Origin: Liquidambar formosana
Taxonomy: Eukaryota > Streptophyta > Magnoliopsida > Saxifragales > Altingiaceae
Length of the DNA: 64,000 bases
Direction: 5' to 3'
NCBI GenBank assembly: GCA_039720395.1
Contig: CM077828.1
Span: 28,764,069-28,828,068, forward strand
The notes beneath the pieces were generated by a model. That model did no database searches. It was not told the DNA's origin and was given only the letters and a program-made list of their open reading frames with translations. The translations under genes and the position numbers were made by a program. Shown here piece by piece: positions 35,510 to 46,248 of this stretch (the stretch's first letter is position 1; each line of letters opens with the position of its first letter).

Positions 35510-37402
35510 TTAAAGGTAGTGCAATGATGGTACAAGATGAAGAGGGATCTTCCTATGAATAACTAGCCCAAAAGCCTCATTCATGTCCAAGTCCTTCCAA
35601 GTTGCACCACTAGGCAACTCCCAGTCAAACCAATACAAGAGGTTGGCAAGCACAAGTTCAGCTTCTACCATCCCAAATGTTATCCCAGGACAACCCCTTC
35701 GCCCGGCACCAAACGGGATGAATTGGAAGTCTTGACCTTTGAAATCAACCGTATTATTAACGAATCTCTCTGGGAGAAACTCTTCTGACCTGTCCCATAA
35801 ATTAGGGTCCCTTTGAATTGCCCATGCATTGATGAAAATTCTTGTTTTTGGTGGTATATCATAACCTTCTAGTGTAGTGACACTTGCAATTGATTCTCGG
35901 GGAACTAAGAAAGGACCAGGAGGATATAATCTTAGCGTTTCTTTGATGATACATTTTAGGTAGTCCATTTTATCGAGATCAACCTCATCTACCTTTGATT
36001 TCTTTCCAACCACTCTTCTTACCTCGTCTTGGGCCTTCCTCATCATAGTTGGATTTTTCATGAGCTCTGCCATCGCCCATTCCATGGTTGTTGAAGTTGT
36101 ATCAGTTCCCCCACTAAACATGTCCTGAAGAGTAGTAAAAATGGATTAAAAAAAAAGTTATTAATTAAGGAAAATACTCATTGACCTACTTTTTTGATCT
36201 ACCCATATGGTAACCAAAGCACTAATAGCGTTGCTTCTTTCTCAGGTCTTGTAATCAAACTAAATGAATAATTGACATGAGAACTGTCCTACATTCTATT
36301 AGTGCATAGGTTACCCCTATGGATCAAATAGCATTGCTCATTCCAATGAAAAATATGTCCTATAATCAACCAAAGAAATAATAGACATGAGAATGTGTAT
36401 GTTTGTCTTGCACGCATGCACATGGGTGTGTAAGTGCTTGTGCCCATGCAAGGGTTGACGTACCACTAGGATGCCTTTGAGGTTATTTTGAGTGAGATTA
36501 ATGTCAAGCATGCCATTCTTCTGAATACCAAGTAGAATTTCTACAAAATCTTTCTTATCAGATTGGCCATTAACGTCACTCTTTGAAGTCTTATGTTCAT
36601 CGATCACCTGATCAAAGATTGCATCTAATACTCTAAAAGTCTCCTTTAAACTTGCATCCAAGCCAGTAAGAACATCCATCCATCCCATTGAGGGAAAGAA
36701 ATCTTCAAAGCAGAAGGCTGCAAAGAGCTCTGTTGCCCTCCTCATCACTTCTCCCAAATTTTTCTTACCAATTTCTCTTTCAAATTTCCGACCAAGAACA
36801 ACTTTTGAAACTATGTTGTTTGTGATAGTAAGAAGCATCTCACCAAGATTAACTGAAGCTTTTTCCCTACACGAACGACTTATCTTCCTTACCAATTCTC
36901 CAATTTCTTCTTCCCTTTCTAACTGAAATGATTGCACCCTTTTGACACTCAAAAGCTCAAGAACACAAATCTTCCTAACTTGTCTCCAATAATTCCCATA
37001 TGGACAAAATCCCATGTCATTGCACCCATAAAAGAAAACTTTCGCAGCCTTTGTTTGGGCCCTATTCGCAAAAGTTGTGTCTTGGGTCTTCATGATTTCT
37101 CTAGCTATATCTGCTGATGAGACCACGAGGGTAGGCACATTGCCCAAGCGTAGGAGCATTAGAGGGCCATACCTCTTGGAAAGGGCTCGAAAGGAGCGGT
37201 GTGGGAGCTTTCCTAGCTGGTGAAGATTGCCGATTAGTGGTAGCTTTGGTGGTGATGGAGGTAACTTACTCAGTTTGCCACCTCTAAGGAGTTTAAGCAA
37301 AAGTAGAGGGGAGACTAGGAGAAGTGAGAGGAGAAAGGCATCTATCAGTGTTGCCCTATGTAGCTCTTGTGACAATTGTTGCAAAAATGATAGTAGAGCC
37401 AT
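35510..37402 (-). CDS. CYP71: Cytochrome P450 monooxygenase, CYP71 family (copy 5, intact)
   Basis: Exon 1 runs from 37402 (ATG) to 36464 and exon 2 from 36124 to 35510 (TAA); joined, they give 517 residues. The 339-nt intron has GTG/GTACGT and AG/GACATG borders in phase 0. Visible parts: hydrophobic ER signal-anchor (about 18-39), proline hinge PPSPPKLPLIGN (48-59), C-helix WRQVRK (139-144), I-helix oxygen-activation motif GGTDTT (318-323), K-helix ETLR (375-378), PERF (431-434), and heme loop PFGAGRRGCPG (450-460) with the thiolate ligand C458. All catalytic landmarks are present, so it should be a reductase-dependent, ER-bound monooxygenase. The substrate is unknown; such genes are often named 71A1-like. 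It differs from copy 7 by about six residues, among them L56 for V, R for G in SRSC(R/G)EK, S for A in TT(S/A)TT, and G for A in YPP(G/A)PF. Confidence 0.95.
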
Positions 37403-37437
37403 TCCCTAGCTTGCTTGGTAATTATTAACAAACCAGC

Positions 37438-37503
37438 ACTTCAATTATATAAGATCGACCACTTTCAGCTACTACAATTATATAAGATGGACCACCTTCA
37501 GCT
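37438..37503 (-). promoter_or_regulatory. Duplicated TATA-box core promoter of P450 copy 5
   Basis: Two 33-bp units (37438-37470 and 37471-37503), each with CTTATATAATTG on the coding strand, the nearer about 45 nt before the ATG at 37402. Units A, B and C keep the same arrangement almost unchanged. Confidence 0.62.
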
Positions 37504-38589
37504 TCATCTGTACTCAAGTATAAATAAGTTGAATAAAACCACTTGGTCAGGTTTGCATGGCTTCAAGTGGAAAATTAAACATAAAGGTGAATATATTATT
37601 TATATAAGATAAAGGTGAGAACATGCTGATTTAAAATAACCACAAATATGCCCACTTATCAATGCCCTTAACTCTCCCGAGATGGCCATAACATCAGCTG
37701 ATCTAATTTTTTAGGAACACCCAAATGGAAGCCAAGCAAGCATTTGGCTCCGTGGTATTCGCCCGGCCATGCTAATAGAGATTGCAATAAGGTTGGTCAT
37801 GGCCTCATGGTTTAGCTTTGCAAGTTAGACGTGTACGTGGAAGATGTCCAGATTTGGTTGGAAGAAATTCCTGCAGGTGTAAGAGTTCAAGCTAGTCTTT
37901 GTTGCGTTTGATCCATTCTATTTCTTAGCTTTTCTATAACATACCGAGTATAATCTCATTGTCAAATAAAAAAAAAATCCTTTAATTTGGTCCCCATTAT
38001 ACGTATTTTTCGAAGTATTAAAAAAAATAAAAAAATAGAGCACATAGTTTAACACATATTTATATATATAGAAAAAAAATAAAAAAAGAAGGTGCGTTTT
38101 ATGTTAATTTGTGCCACCAACCCACAGGTAAACAGTTTAACCCTTGCTTTTTCTTTGATTTTTGTTAAATATCATGAAGAGAGAGAAGAGTGCATGTGGG
38201 AAAAAATGTCTATGAGAGGGTAGATCATCCAGGGGCAGCTCGAGACATGTTGAGGCCAAGGCAAAAATTCTAAGAGAAATGCTAGTTAGCCCCAGACTTT
38301 GCCCAACTATGAGTGAATAATTAAGGGTTGTTTCAATTTTTAGGGTTTAATCATATCAGTGGGTCTCTCAACTTTATCTCCTTATTCTTGATCTCATAGT
38401 ATGACAAAGTGTAAGGCAAAGCGTGGGGCTAACTTGCATTTCCCAAATTCTAAATGAACATAAAGTAAAATGCCAACTAGTTCATACCAAAACTAACCTT
38501 CTCCATTCATGTAAGAAAGGCTTCAAGGGCTTCAGAGTTGAAGCAGAGGTGAGATGTAGAACTGAAGTTGTAAAAGAGGAGAAATTCTA

Positions 38590-38802
38590 TGGTACCTTCG
38601 GGGTACTATACCCATATGGTAAATATTAACATTTTGTTTTAAGTGGTCACATTTTTTGGTAACTTTAGGTCATAGTTGTAGTAGGTACATGGTCACTTAT
38701 CACAAAATATGACCTGATGTTATAAAAAATGTGATCATTTATCATAAAATGTGACCATTTGGTATATAGTACCCCATTTTTTGTATGGGTACCAATGTAC
38801 CA
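38590..38802. mobile_element. Stowaway-like fold-back MITE, 213 bp (unit A)
   Basis: TGGTACCTTCGGGGTACTAT at the left is mirrored by ATAGTACCCC...GGTACCAATGTACCA at the right. The whole element can fold back (ATGTGACCATTT pairs with AAGTGGTCACAT). TA lies on both sides (38588-38589 and 38803-38804), as with Tc1/mariner-derived MITEs. Assignment rests on TA only. Confidence 0.6.
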
Positions 38803-38868
38803 TATAAAGATGCAGAATTGAGAAAGCACTGTAGGGCTATGTTGTAGATTTGCAACTTTTGCTACGAT

Positions 38869-40005
38869 CAGGGGCGGAGCCACATAGGGAGGCCCATTGT
38901 ACGCTGGCCCAATTTCGTTTTAAAACTTCTGTAATCATGGTGGGCTTTAGTTTGAGCCTAAGTGACAAAACTGAAAGAGGCCCTAGCCTAGAAGAGCATT
39001 TCCAAGTTCTTGTGACCAAAAGGTCCAAAAAGCAATACTCCCTCCATTTTATATTAATTATTTTCTTTCTTATTTTAGGCCATTTCAAAACTATTGCCCC
39101 AGTAAAAAAGGCAATGACTTTATATCTATCAAATTCTCAAAATACTCACATTCATGGTACTAATTACATAATATGGACAAAACCAACTCAACTAATGATA
39201 TGTTTTACCCTTACGACAAAATTGGAATGTTAAATTACAAAGGTAAGTGTGAAAGCATTTCAGAGAACTTCTTAAAAAATTGTGCCCTTTCAAACATGAT
39301 AATTAATATATAACAGAGGGAGTAGAAAAAAGGGGGCAGTTAGACTTTATTTGCACACCCACTACTTTTAATTTATCAAGGTTTCACAAAAAATATAAAA
39401 GGTTTTTATAAAAATTAATCATGTAATCTACTATAAAACATCATTTTGAATAACTTTGCAAAAGAAAGTTTTTACAAAATTCGTCATTTATGTGAACTTT
39501 TTGGCCATTTACAGTATTTGTTTTATTTTTGGCCAAAGAGCTAGACTGCTTAAATGAAAGATTTTGAAAAAACATTCTTCTGTAAAGTCGTTTAAAATGA
39601 TGTTTTCTAATAAACATCGCAACAAGTTTTCATAAAAAAACCTTTTATATTTTTCTAAAATCTTGAAAAACTAAAATGAATGGGGTGTGCAAATAAAACA
39701 AAGGGGTTGCAATAACCGACCCCTAGGAAAATAAAAATAAAAATAAAAAATAAAAAAAGGGTGGGGGTGGGAAAAAGGGGGAACCGGAAGAGCTTCTCAA
39801 TCCAATGCGACAATAATACATACCATGGAGAAAAAAAAAAGGGGGGGGGGGTTGGGGGATGGGGATTGGGGGAAGCTTTTCCAACACAACAAACAAGAGT
39901 CTTTCTTTTTTCTTTTTCTTTTTTTAAACTTTAAATTAGTTTTTTTACGTACCCAGCCCAGGATAATTTCAAATCTTATCTCTACCCCTACCTATTGTAA
40001 AGGGA
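38869..40005. mobile_element. Element R in unit A (right border approximate)
   Basis: Starts CAGGGGCGGAGCCACATAGG and continues GAGGCCCATTGTACGCTGGC. It contains a long fold-back core at about 39335-39725: TTTATTTGCACACCCAC mirrored by GGGGTGTGCAAATAAAACAAA, and ATAAAAGGTTTTTATAAAA by a similar right arm. It ends near ACCCCTACCTATTGTAAAG. The same start occurs at the insertion in the exon of copy 8, showing that the whole composite was mobile. No protein is encoded. Confidence 0.55.
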
Positions 40006-40561
40006 AACGGATCTTTCACCAAAAATATTTTATTTGGATTTTCTAAAAACCAGCTCATGATCTTTTGGACCAGAGTAAACCTTCCTTTGGACCTCGAATA
40101 AAAACAATTAAATAAGAGAGCAAGAAATCAAGTAGTTCCTAAATCCCCAATCAGGAAAAGTGACTACACAGTAGAGGAACCAGATACTCTGTATGTGAGT
40201 TGAGTGCACCTACCAAACATTTGGGCGTCGACATTCGGTCTAACCGTGCATCCAATAAACCCCGTTTTGTAGACTCCCAAGCAGCCCCTAAAAATTTAAA
40301 AAAAAAAAAAAAAAAATTTGACGGACAAAACCAAGAAAAAGTAAAATAGAAGAACATTGGAGTTAAAATTTTCAAAATCTGAATAATTGCATGTATAGGT
40401 TTGGAATTTTGAATTAAAATTCAGCAAGCTAATTAGTTTTAATAACAAAATACAATTACCTATCTAGATTTTTCTCGCACAATTGCAAGTAGGATAAGAA
40501 CAGTGTGGAAGAGAAAATACTTGCAATGCTAGTGGACCAGTTTCAATGCTTCAAAAGTATA

Positions 40562-40566
<5 letters not shown>

Positions 40567-40600
<34 letters not shown>
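40567..40600. repeat. (GA)n microsatellite
   Basis: About 17 GA units in unit A. In units B (49312-49370) and C (56783-56827) the tract is shorter and interrupted by GGGGAAAAGAGAGAGAGGGG. Confidence 0.9.
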
Positions 40601-40604
<4 letters not shown>

Positions 40605-40777
40605 GATGTATACTCTTATGAGGGAGACATAAAGTCTGATACATTTATAGCCTTTTCAAGTTGCAACGTGAGAAAGAGGGAGAGAGAGGGGTTGGTATTC
40701 AAATTGTATCATGTTAATAGTTAATTTGTAATAAGTTGACAGATAAACCTTTTGTTTGGCATTACATTGGGTAGTGG

Positions 40778-42051
40778 TCGGTTCTGTTCGGGTCAGCTGC
40801 AGCTGACTTAGGGGTATATCAGCTGCAGCCATCCTGACCGTGCATTGAAGTTGAATGCAATCCAACGGCTCAGCTGCTTAGATCCAGATCTGAAGATTAA
40901 CACCCGAATCAACCCGCCAAACACTCCTTCTTCCCTCTCACATTCTCCTTTCAGATCTGAAACACCCTAACCCCAACACGAAGCTCACCACACCAGTTGC
41001 CCTCTCGCATCTCATTCTCCCCAAACCCAACACGAAGCTCACGAAATGGGGGTTTGAAAAAGTAACACACCATCACCACTTGTAACATTTAAGTACGGAG
41101 TATAATTTAACACCATCACCTGAACATTGACAATGTAACAAAAACAAGGAAGAAAAAAACAGAGCATAATATACTCATTAATTCCAAATAATTTTTTGTA
41201 CGTCGCAACTTAATCCGGGCTCATATATTTGTTGTGTTGAGTATCATTCCCATACCTTCCACTTCCTCTCCACTGAAGGCCTGAAGCCTATTTTTATTCC
41301 AAAGAAGAAGACCATTCGTAAATTCCAGAAAATTCAAAACAATGTTAGTGTCATCATCTCAATTGCCATAGGTTTTGGAAAATCTTAGGCCTCAATTCGA
41401 CGAGAAAGTTGCCAAAGGTGGTGGACCATAACAGAGCATAATAACCTCCACACAATAGAGCATAATTAACTCCACATTATCGAATGAGTTTTCTAGAATC
41501 TATGCTCTATTTTTTTTTTTTTTTTTTGGTTATTTTATTATTTTTATTTTTAACGTGTTCCTATTAGATCTCAAGAAGGATGACAGGACACATTTTCCAT
41601 TAGCATTCAGAAAATTGTTAAGCATACAGGTCCCTTGTTTGGGTTTAATATCTTATAGCAAGAAATAGAACAAGTCCCTTTTGACTCTTTCGTTATTTGC
41701 TTATTATTTGTTATGGAGTAATATTATTACACGTGAGGGAACTGGGGAGAACGAGATGTGAGAGGGAAATGGTGCGGTGAGCTTGGTGTTGGTGTTGGTG
41801 TTGGTGTTGGGGAGAACGATATGTGAGAGGGACGGAGGGCGGTGAGCTTCGTGTTGGGGTTGGGGTGTTTCAGATCCCAAGGAGAATGCGAGAAGGAAGA
41901 AGGGAGTGTTTGGCGGGTCGATCCGGGTGTTAATCTTCAGATCTGGACCTAAGCAGCTGAGCCGTTGGATTGCATTCAACTTCAATGCACGGTCAGGATG
42001 GCTGCAGCTGATATACTCCTAATTCAGCTGCAGCTTACCCGAACAGAACCA
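40778..42051. mobile_element. Mutator-like element with ~300-bp TIRs, only in unit A
   Basis: The left end TCGGTTCTGTTCGGGTCAGC and right end GCTTACCCGAACAGAACCA begin inverted repeats that match for about 250-300 bp (for example GCATTGAAGTTGAATGCAAT occurs in both arms). It is flanked by 9-bp near-duplicates GGGTAGTGG (40769-40777) and GGGGAGTGG (42052-42060). Units B and C have the unoccupied site ATTGGGGAGTGGTTACTAA. The element length of 1,274 bp equals the spacing difference between the unit A and unit B genes. No transposase frame is recognised, so it is non-autonomous. The right TIR has an imperfect GTGTTG(GTGTTG)n repeat near 41784-41808. Confidence 0.9.
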
Positions 42052-42196
42052 GGGGAGTGGTTACTAAAAAGGTCAATTCACGTGCTCACCTATAGGGACC
42101 ATAGATCACAAATGGGAGAGACAGAAAAAGACGGCTTACCATCCGATATTCTGATTGTGTGGTCATTGTTGCACGCCCATCCTTCATAATTGAGAG

Positions 42197-42665
42197 GAGG
42201 GCGGTTGTCGCACTCGGTTAACTTTATTTGTAAAGTCTTCCTCTCTCCTCTTCTTTCTTCTGTTATTCCATTTATTTATTTTATTTTATTTTATTTTTTT
42301 TAAGTTTTATAAAAAATATAAAAGATTTTTATGAAAATTGTGAGGTCATATACTAAAGAACATTATTTCAAATAATTTCGTAAAATAATTTTTTTTTTAA
42401 AACCTATTTTTTAAGAGGACTTTTTGGTCATTAACAGTCTCTATGTAATTTTTACAAATATATATATATATATATAAATGGTCAAAAAATCTATTTAAAC
42501 AATAGATTTTAGAAAAATTCTCTTTTATAAAATTGTTCAAAATAATTTTTTATAGTAGATAACAACTCTAATTTTCTTGAAAACCTTTTATATTATTCAT
42601 AAAATCTTGAGAAGTTTAAATAAATGGGGTGTACAAATATAATTAAGATTGCAAAAACCGCCGTC
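42197..42665. mobile_element. Fold-back MITE, Mutator-like (unit A)
   Basis: GAGGGCGGTTGTCGCA at the left and TGCAAAAACCGCCGTC at the right are inverted, and TTGAGAG flanks both sides (42190-42196 and 42666-42672). The arms continue (TTTATTTGTAAAG against TACAAATATAATTAAG) into a long AT-rich hairpin. Confidence 0.7.
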
Positions 42666-42713
42666 TTGAGAGAGAAGGGTGCGTTTGGGGCCTTTGGTAT
42701 TTTGTAGTCCTTA

Positions 42714-43302
42714 GAGCATATCTAAGGATGAGCTATATGATATGCTATTGCTATATTATAGCATTTAGCATAAGTTGGGATGCTCTAATGGTATGCTAAA
42801 TGCATGTGCTAAATATAGTAATAGCTCACCCTTGTGCTATATTTGACACAAGGGTGAGCTATTGCTATATTTGTCATATCAACTTTTCCTCCCTTTCTCA
42901 ACAACCAAACACGCCAGCAACTTTTTTTCCTCCATTTTCTTCTAAAATTTTATCAGTAACCAAACAGCCCATAAATAAATAAAATATTTTCAAAAATAAT
43001 ATTGAAATCTTATATATATATATATATAAAAAAAGATAAAAAAAGATCAGAAAACATATATATATTTTTTTTAACTCATTCATCCTACTCAAACAACATT
43101 ACATTTGATTCACGATATACTTCATTCACTATCTTACGAAACCTTAAATCTATGGAAAAAGTTGAAGTTGTGATAAAAAATAATACACTACGTTTATTTA
43201 CATCATTGGAGCATATTATGTTAAATTATAACATTTGACACTATAATATATATTAAAATAAAAATAACACACCTAATTTAACTCATATGACTAGAGATGC
43301 TT
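42714..43302. mobile_element. Harbinger-type MITE, 589 bp, with a nested perfect hairpin (unit A)
   Basis: GAGCATATCTAAGG at the left and CTAGAGATGCTT at the right are imperfect inverted ends, with TTA at 42711-42713 and 43303-43305. Inside, AATAGCTCACCCTTGTG (42820-42836) and its exact inverse CACAAGGGTGAGCTATT (42847-42863) form a 17-bp hairpin stem with a 10-nt loop. Confidence 0.75.
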
Positions 43303-44254
43303 TTAGGCGGGCTCTAGCCTGCTCTGGCCCTGTGTGAATCGAAGGCAATGTGTTGCAATGTTATCTTTACCAAGTTAAAGCGACTAATCTGTCACGGGGT
43401 GGAATAATCGGTTGTCACAACTGTGGCCACCTCATGGCCCGTTTTCAGGCCATTGACTTGACCAACTACAATCAACTCCAATTTCCAATATGATAAATAA
43501 AAGTAAAAAATAATAATTAATTATAATAGTCATCATTATTGAAATAATATAATAGTAACTTTACTTACCATAATACTTATAGATGATAGCCAGCTGATAG
43601 GTGATCCCATAAGTTTTAATGAACAATTCGAGACTTGTGGAGTCCACACCTTTTTCTTTTTCATTTTTTTGGGGGCAGCAGATGCCATAATGGTCACTCT
43701 AGAGGAGAGAGATTTTGTTTAGCTATTGTTTTTTCTTTTTCTTCTATTTTTCAATTTTTTTTTTCCTTTTTTTTAAGGAGTTATTGATGACATTGCTAGC
43801 ACTAATAGTAAAGTGTAACAAAAAAGACACCCACAAACATATTTCTATAGTGGCCTCTATGGTGTTAGTAGTTTGATTTGGTTTGGTTTTAAAGTAAATT
43901 TCAAATCAAATTATTATTTTTTGGTTTTGTTCTTATCAAACTAAAACTTTTTATAAGGACAGATATGCAGGCAGAGGGAAGCGTGTCTAGTAAAATAAAT
44001 TGCATCCACATGCCACACATATGTCTACATGCCTACATGTCCATCGACATTGCTAAATTAAAAACAATGTTTAGAAGTGATAGATCGTCATTGATAGCAC
44101 TACTAGGCAACTTGGGAGAAATACAACTTATTCTTGTTCTGATTGTTTAGTCGATCAAAGACAGATCGAAATACAATCTTAGGAGAAAACTGCATGAAGA
44201 CTTTAAATTAAACATACATTAAATTTAGAGCACAACCTGGATCTTCTCGACTAA

Positions 44255-46147
44255 TTAAAGGTAGTGCAATGATGGTACAAGATGAAGAGGGATCTTCCTA
44301 TGAATAACTAGCCCAAAAACCTCATTCATGTCCAAGTCCTTCCAAGTTGCACCACTAGGCAACTCCCAGTCAAACCAATACAAGAGGTTGGCAAGCACAA
44401 GTTCAGCTTCTACCATCCCAAATGTTATCCCAGGACAACCCCTTCGCCCGGCACCAAACGGGATGAATTGGAAGTCTTGACCTTTGAAATCAACCGTACT
44501 ATTAACGAATCTGTCTGGGAGAAACTCTTCTGACCTGTCCCATAAATTAGGGTCCCTTTGAATTGCCCATGCATTGATGAAAATTCTTGTTTTTGGTGGT
44601 ATATCATAACCTTCCAGTGTAGTGACACTTGCAATTGATTCTCGGGGAACTAAGAAAGGAGCAGGAGGATATAATCTTAGCGTTTCTTTGATGATACATT
44701 TTAGGTAGTCCATTTTATCGAGATCAACCTCATCTACCTTTGATTTCTTTCCAACCACTCTTCTTACCTCGTCTTGGGCCTTCCTCATCATAGTTGGATT
44801 TTTCATGAGCTCTGCCATCGCCCATTCCATGGTTGTTGCAGTTGTATCAGTTCCCCCACAAAACATGTCCTGAAGAGTAGTAAAAATGGATTAAAAAAAA
44901 AAGTTATTAATTAAGGAAAATACTCATTGACCTACTTTTTTTATCTACCCATATGGTAACCCAAGCACTAATAGCGTTGCTTCTTTCTCAGGTCTTGTAA
45001 TCAAACAAATGAATAATTGACATGAGAACTGTCCTACATTCTAGTAGTGCATAGGTTACCCCTATGGATCAAATAGCATTGCTCATTCCAATGAAAAATA
45101 TGTCCTATAATCAACCAAAGAAATAATAGACATGAGAATGTGTATGTTTGTCTTGCACGCATGCACATGGGTGTGTAAGTGCTTGTGCCCATGCAAGGGT
45201 TGACGTACCACGAGGATGCCTTTGAGGTTATTTTGAGTGAGATTAATGTCAAGCATGCCATTCTTCTGAATACCAAGTAGAATTTCTACAAAATCTTTCT
45301 TATCAGATTGGCCATTAACGTCACTCTTTGAAGTCTTATGTTCATCGATCACCTGATCAAAGATTGCATCTAATACTCTAAAAGTCTCCTTTAAACTTGC
45401 ATCCAAGCCAGTAAGAACATCCATCCATCCCATTGAGGGAAAGAAATCTTCAAAGCAGAAGGCTGCAAGGAGCTCTGTTGCCCTCCTCATCACTTCTCCC
45501 AAACTTTTCTTACCAATTTCTCTTTCAAATTTCCGACCAAGAACAACTTTTGAAACTATGTTGTTTGTGATAGTAAGAAGCATCTCACCAAGATTAACTG
45601 AAGCTTTTTCCCCACACGAACGACTTATCTTCCTTACCAATTCTCCAATTTCTTCTTCCCTTTCCAACTGAAATGATTGCACCCTTTTGACACTCAAAAG
45701 CTCAAGAACACAAATCTTCCTAACTTGTCTCCAATAATTCCCATATGGACAAAATCCCATGTCATTGCACCCATAAAAGAAAACTTTCGCAGCCTTTGTT
45801 TGGGCCCTATTTGCAAAAGTTGTGTCTTGGGTCTTCATGATTTCTCTAGCTATATCTGCTGATGAGACCACGAGGGTAGGCACATTGCCCAAGCGTAGGA
45901 GCATTAGAGGGCCATACCTCTTGGAAAGGGCTCGAAAGGAGCGGTGTGGGAGCTTTCCTAGCTGGTGAAGATTGCCGATTACTGGTAGCTTTGGTGGTGA
46001 TGGAGGTAACTTACTCAGTTTGCCACCTCTAAGGAGTTTAAGCAAAAGTAGAGGGGAGACTAGGAGAAGTGAGAGGAGAAAGGCATCTATCAGTGTTGCC
46101 CTATGTAGCTCTTGTGACAGTTGTTGCAAAAATGATAGTAGAGCCAT
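44255..46147 (-). CDS. CYP71: Cytochrome P450 monooxygenase, CYP71 family (copy 6, intact)
   Basis: Exon 1 runs from 46147 to 45209 and exon 2 from 44869 to 44255, giving 517 residues with a 339-nt phase-0 intron. All motifs listed for copy 5 are at the same positions. Against copy 7 I find three changes, all in exon 2: C for S at residue 317 just before the I-helix GGTDTT, D for E in the PERF motif (PDRF, arginine kept), and S for N soon after it (FVNST against FVNNT). The cysteine next to the oxygen-activation motif is unusual among the copies in this window (A, V, G, S or C here) and lies near substrate-recognition site 4, so it could affect the active site. Exon 1 appears identical in protein to copy 7. 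Confidence 0.95.
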
Positions 46148-46182
46148 TCCCTAGCTTGCTTGGTAATTATTAACAAACCAGC

Positions 46183-46248
46183 ACTTCAATTATATAAGAT
46201 CGACCACTTTTAGCTACTACAATTATATAAGATGGACCACCTTCAGCT
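46183..46248 (-). promoter_or_regulatory. Duplicated TATA-box core promoter of P450 copy 6
   Basis: Two 33-bp units (46183-46215 and 46216-46248), as for copy 5; the proximal one differs from unit A by one base (TTTTAGCT against TTTCAGCT). Both boxes are intact. Confidence 0.62.

Larger units (their letters stand above)
35203..43947. repeat. Tandem unit A, about 8.7 kb, with P450 copy 5
   Basis: First of three head-to-tail units. It starts at TTTTGTAAGGACAGATATG (35203), where it leaves the older P450 flank, and ends at TCTTATCAAACTAAAAC (43947). The order of parts is P450 3' flank, P450, promoter, a TA-flanked MITE, element R, GA microsatellite, a Mutator-like element present only here, fold-back MITE, Harbinger MITE, and part of the hAT-like element. 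Spacing between the copy 5 and copy 6 ATGs is 8,745 bp. Confidence 0.9.

Noticed and set aside
37227..37409. Plus-strand frame MPISGSFGGDGG... found opposite every P450 start
   Set aside because: Antisense to the proline hinge and membrane anchor; composition is explained by the sense codons.
37438..37503. Regular 33-bp repeats, considered as a CRISPR-like array
   Set aside because: Only two directly adjacent units without spacers, in a plant promoter; a simple tandem duplication.
45677..45862. Plus-strand open frame of 61 codons repeated at 13787, 22697, 33974, 36932, 45677 and 53148
   Set aside because: It is the antisense shadow of P450 exon 1 and recurs only because the exon is duplicated; no independent start context or known domain.
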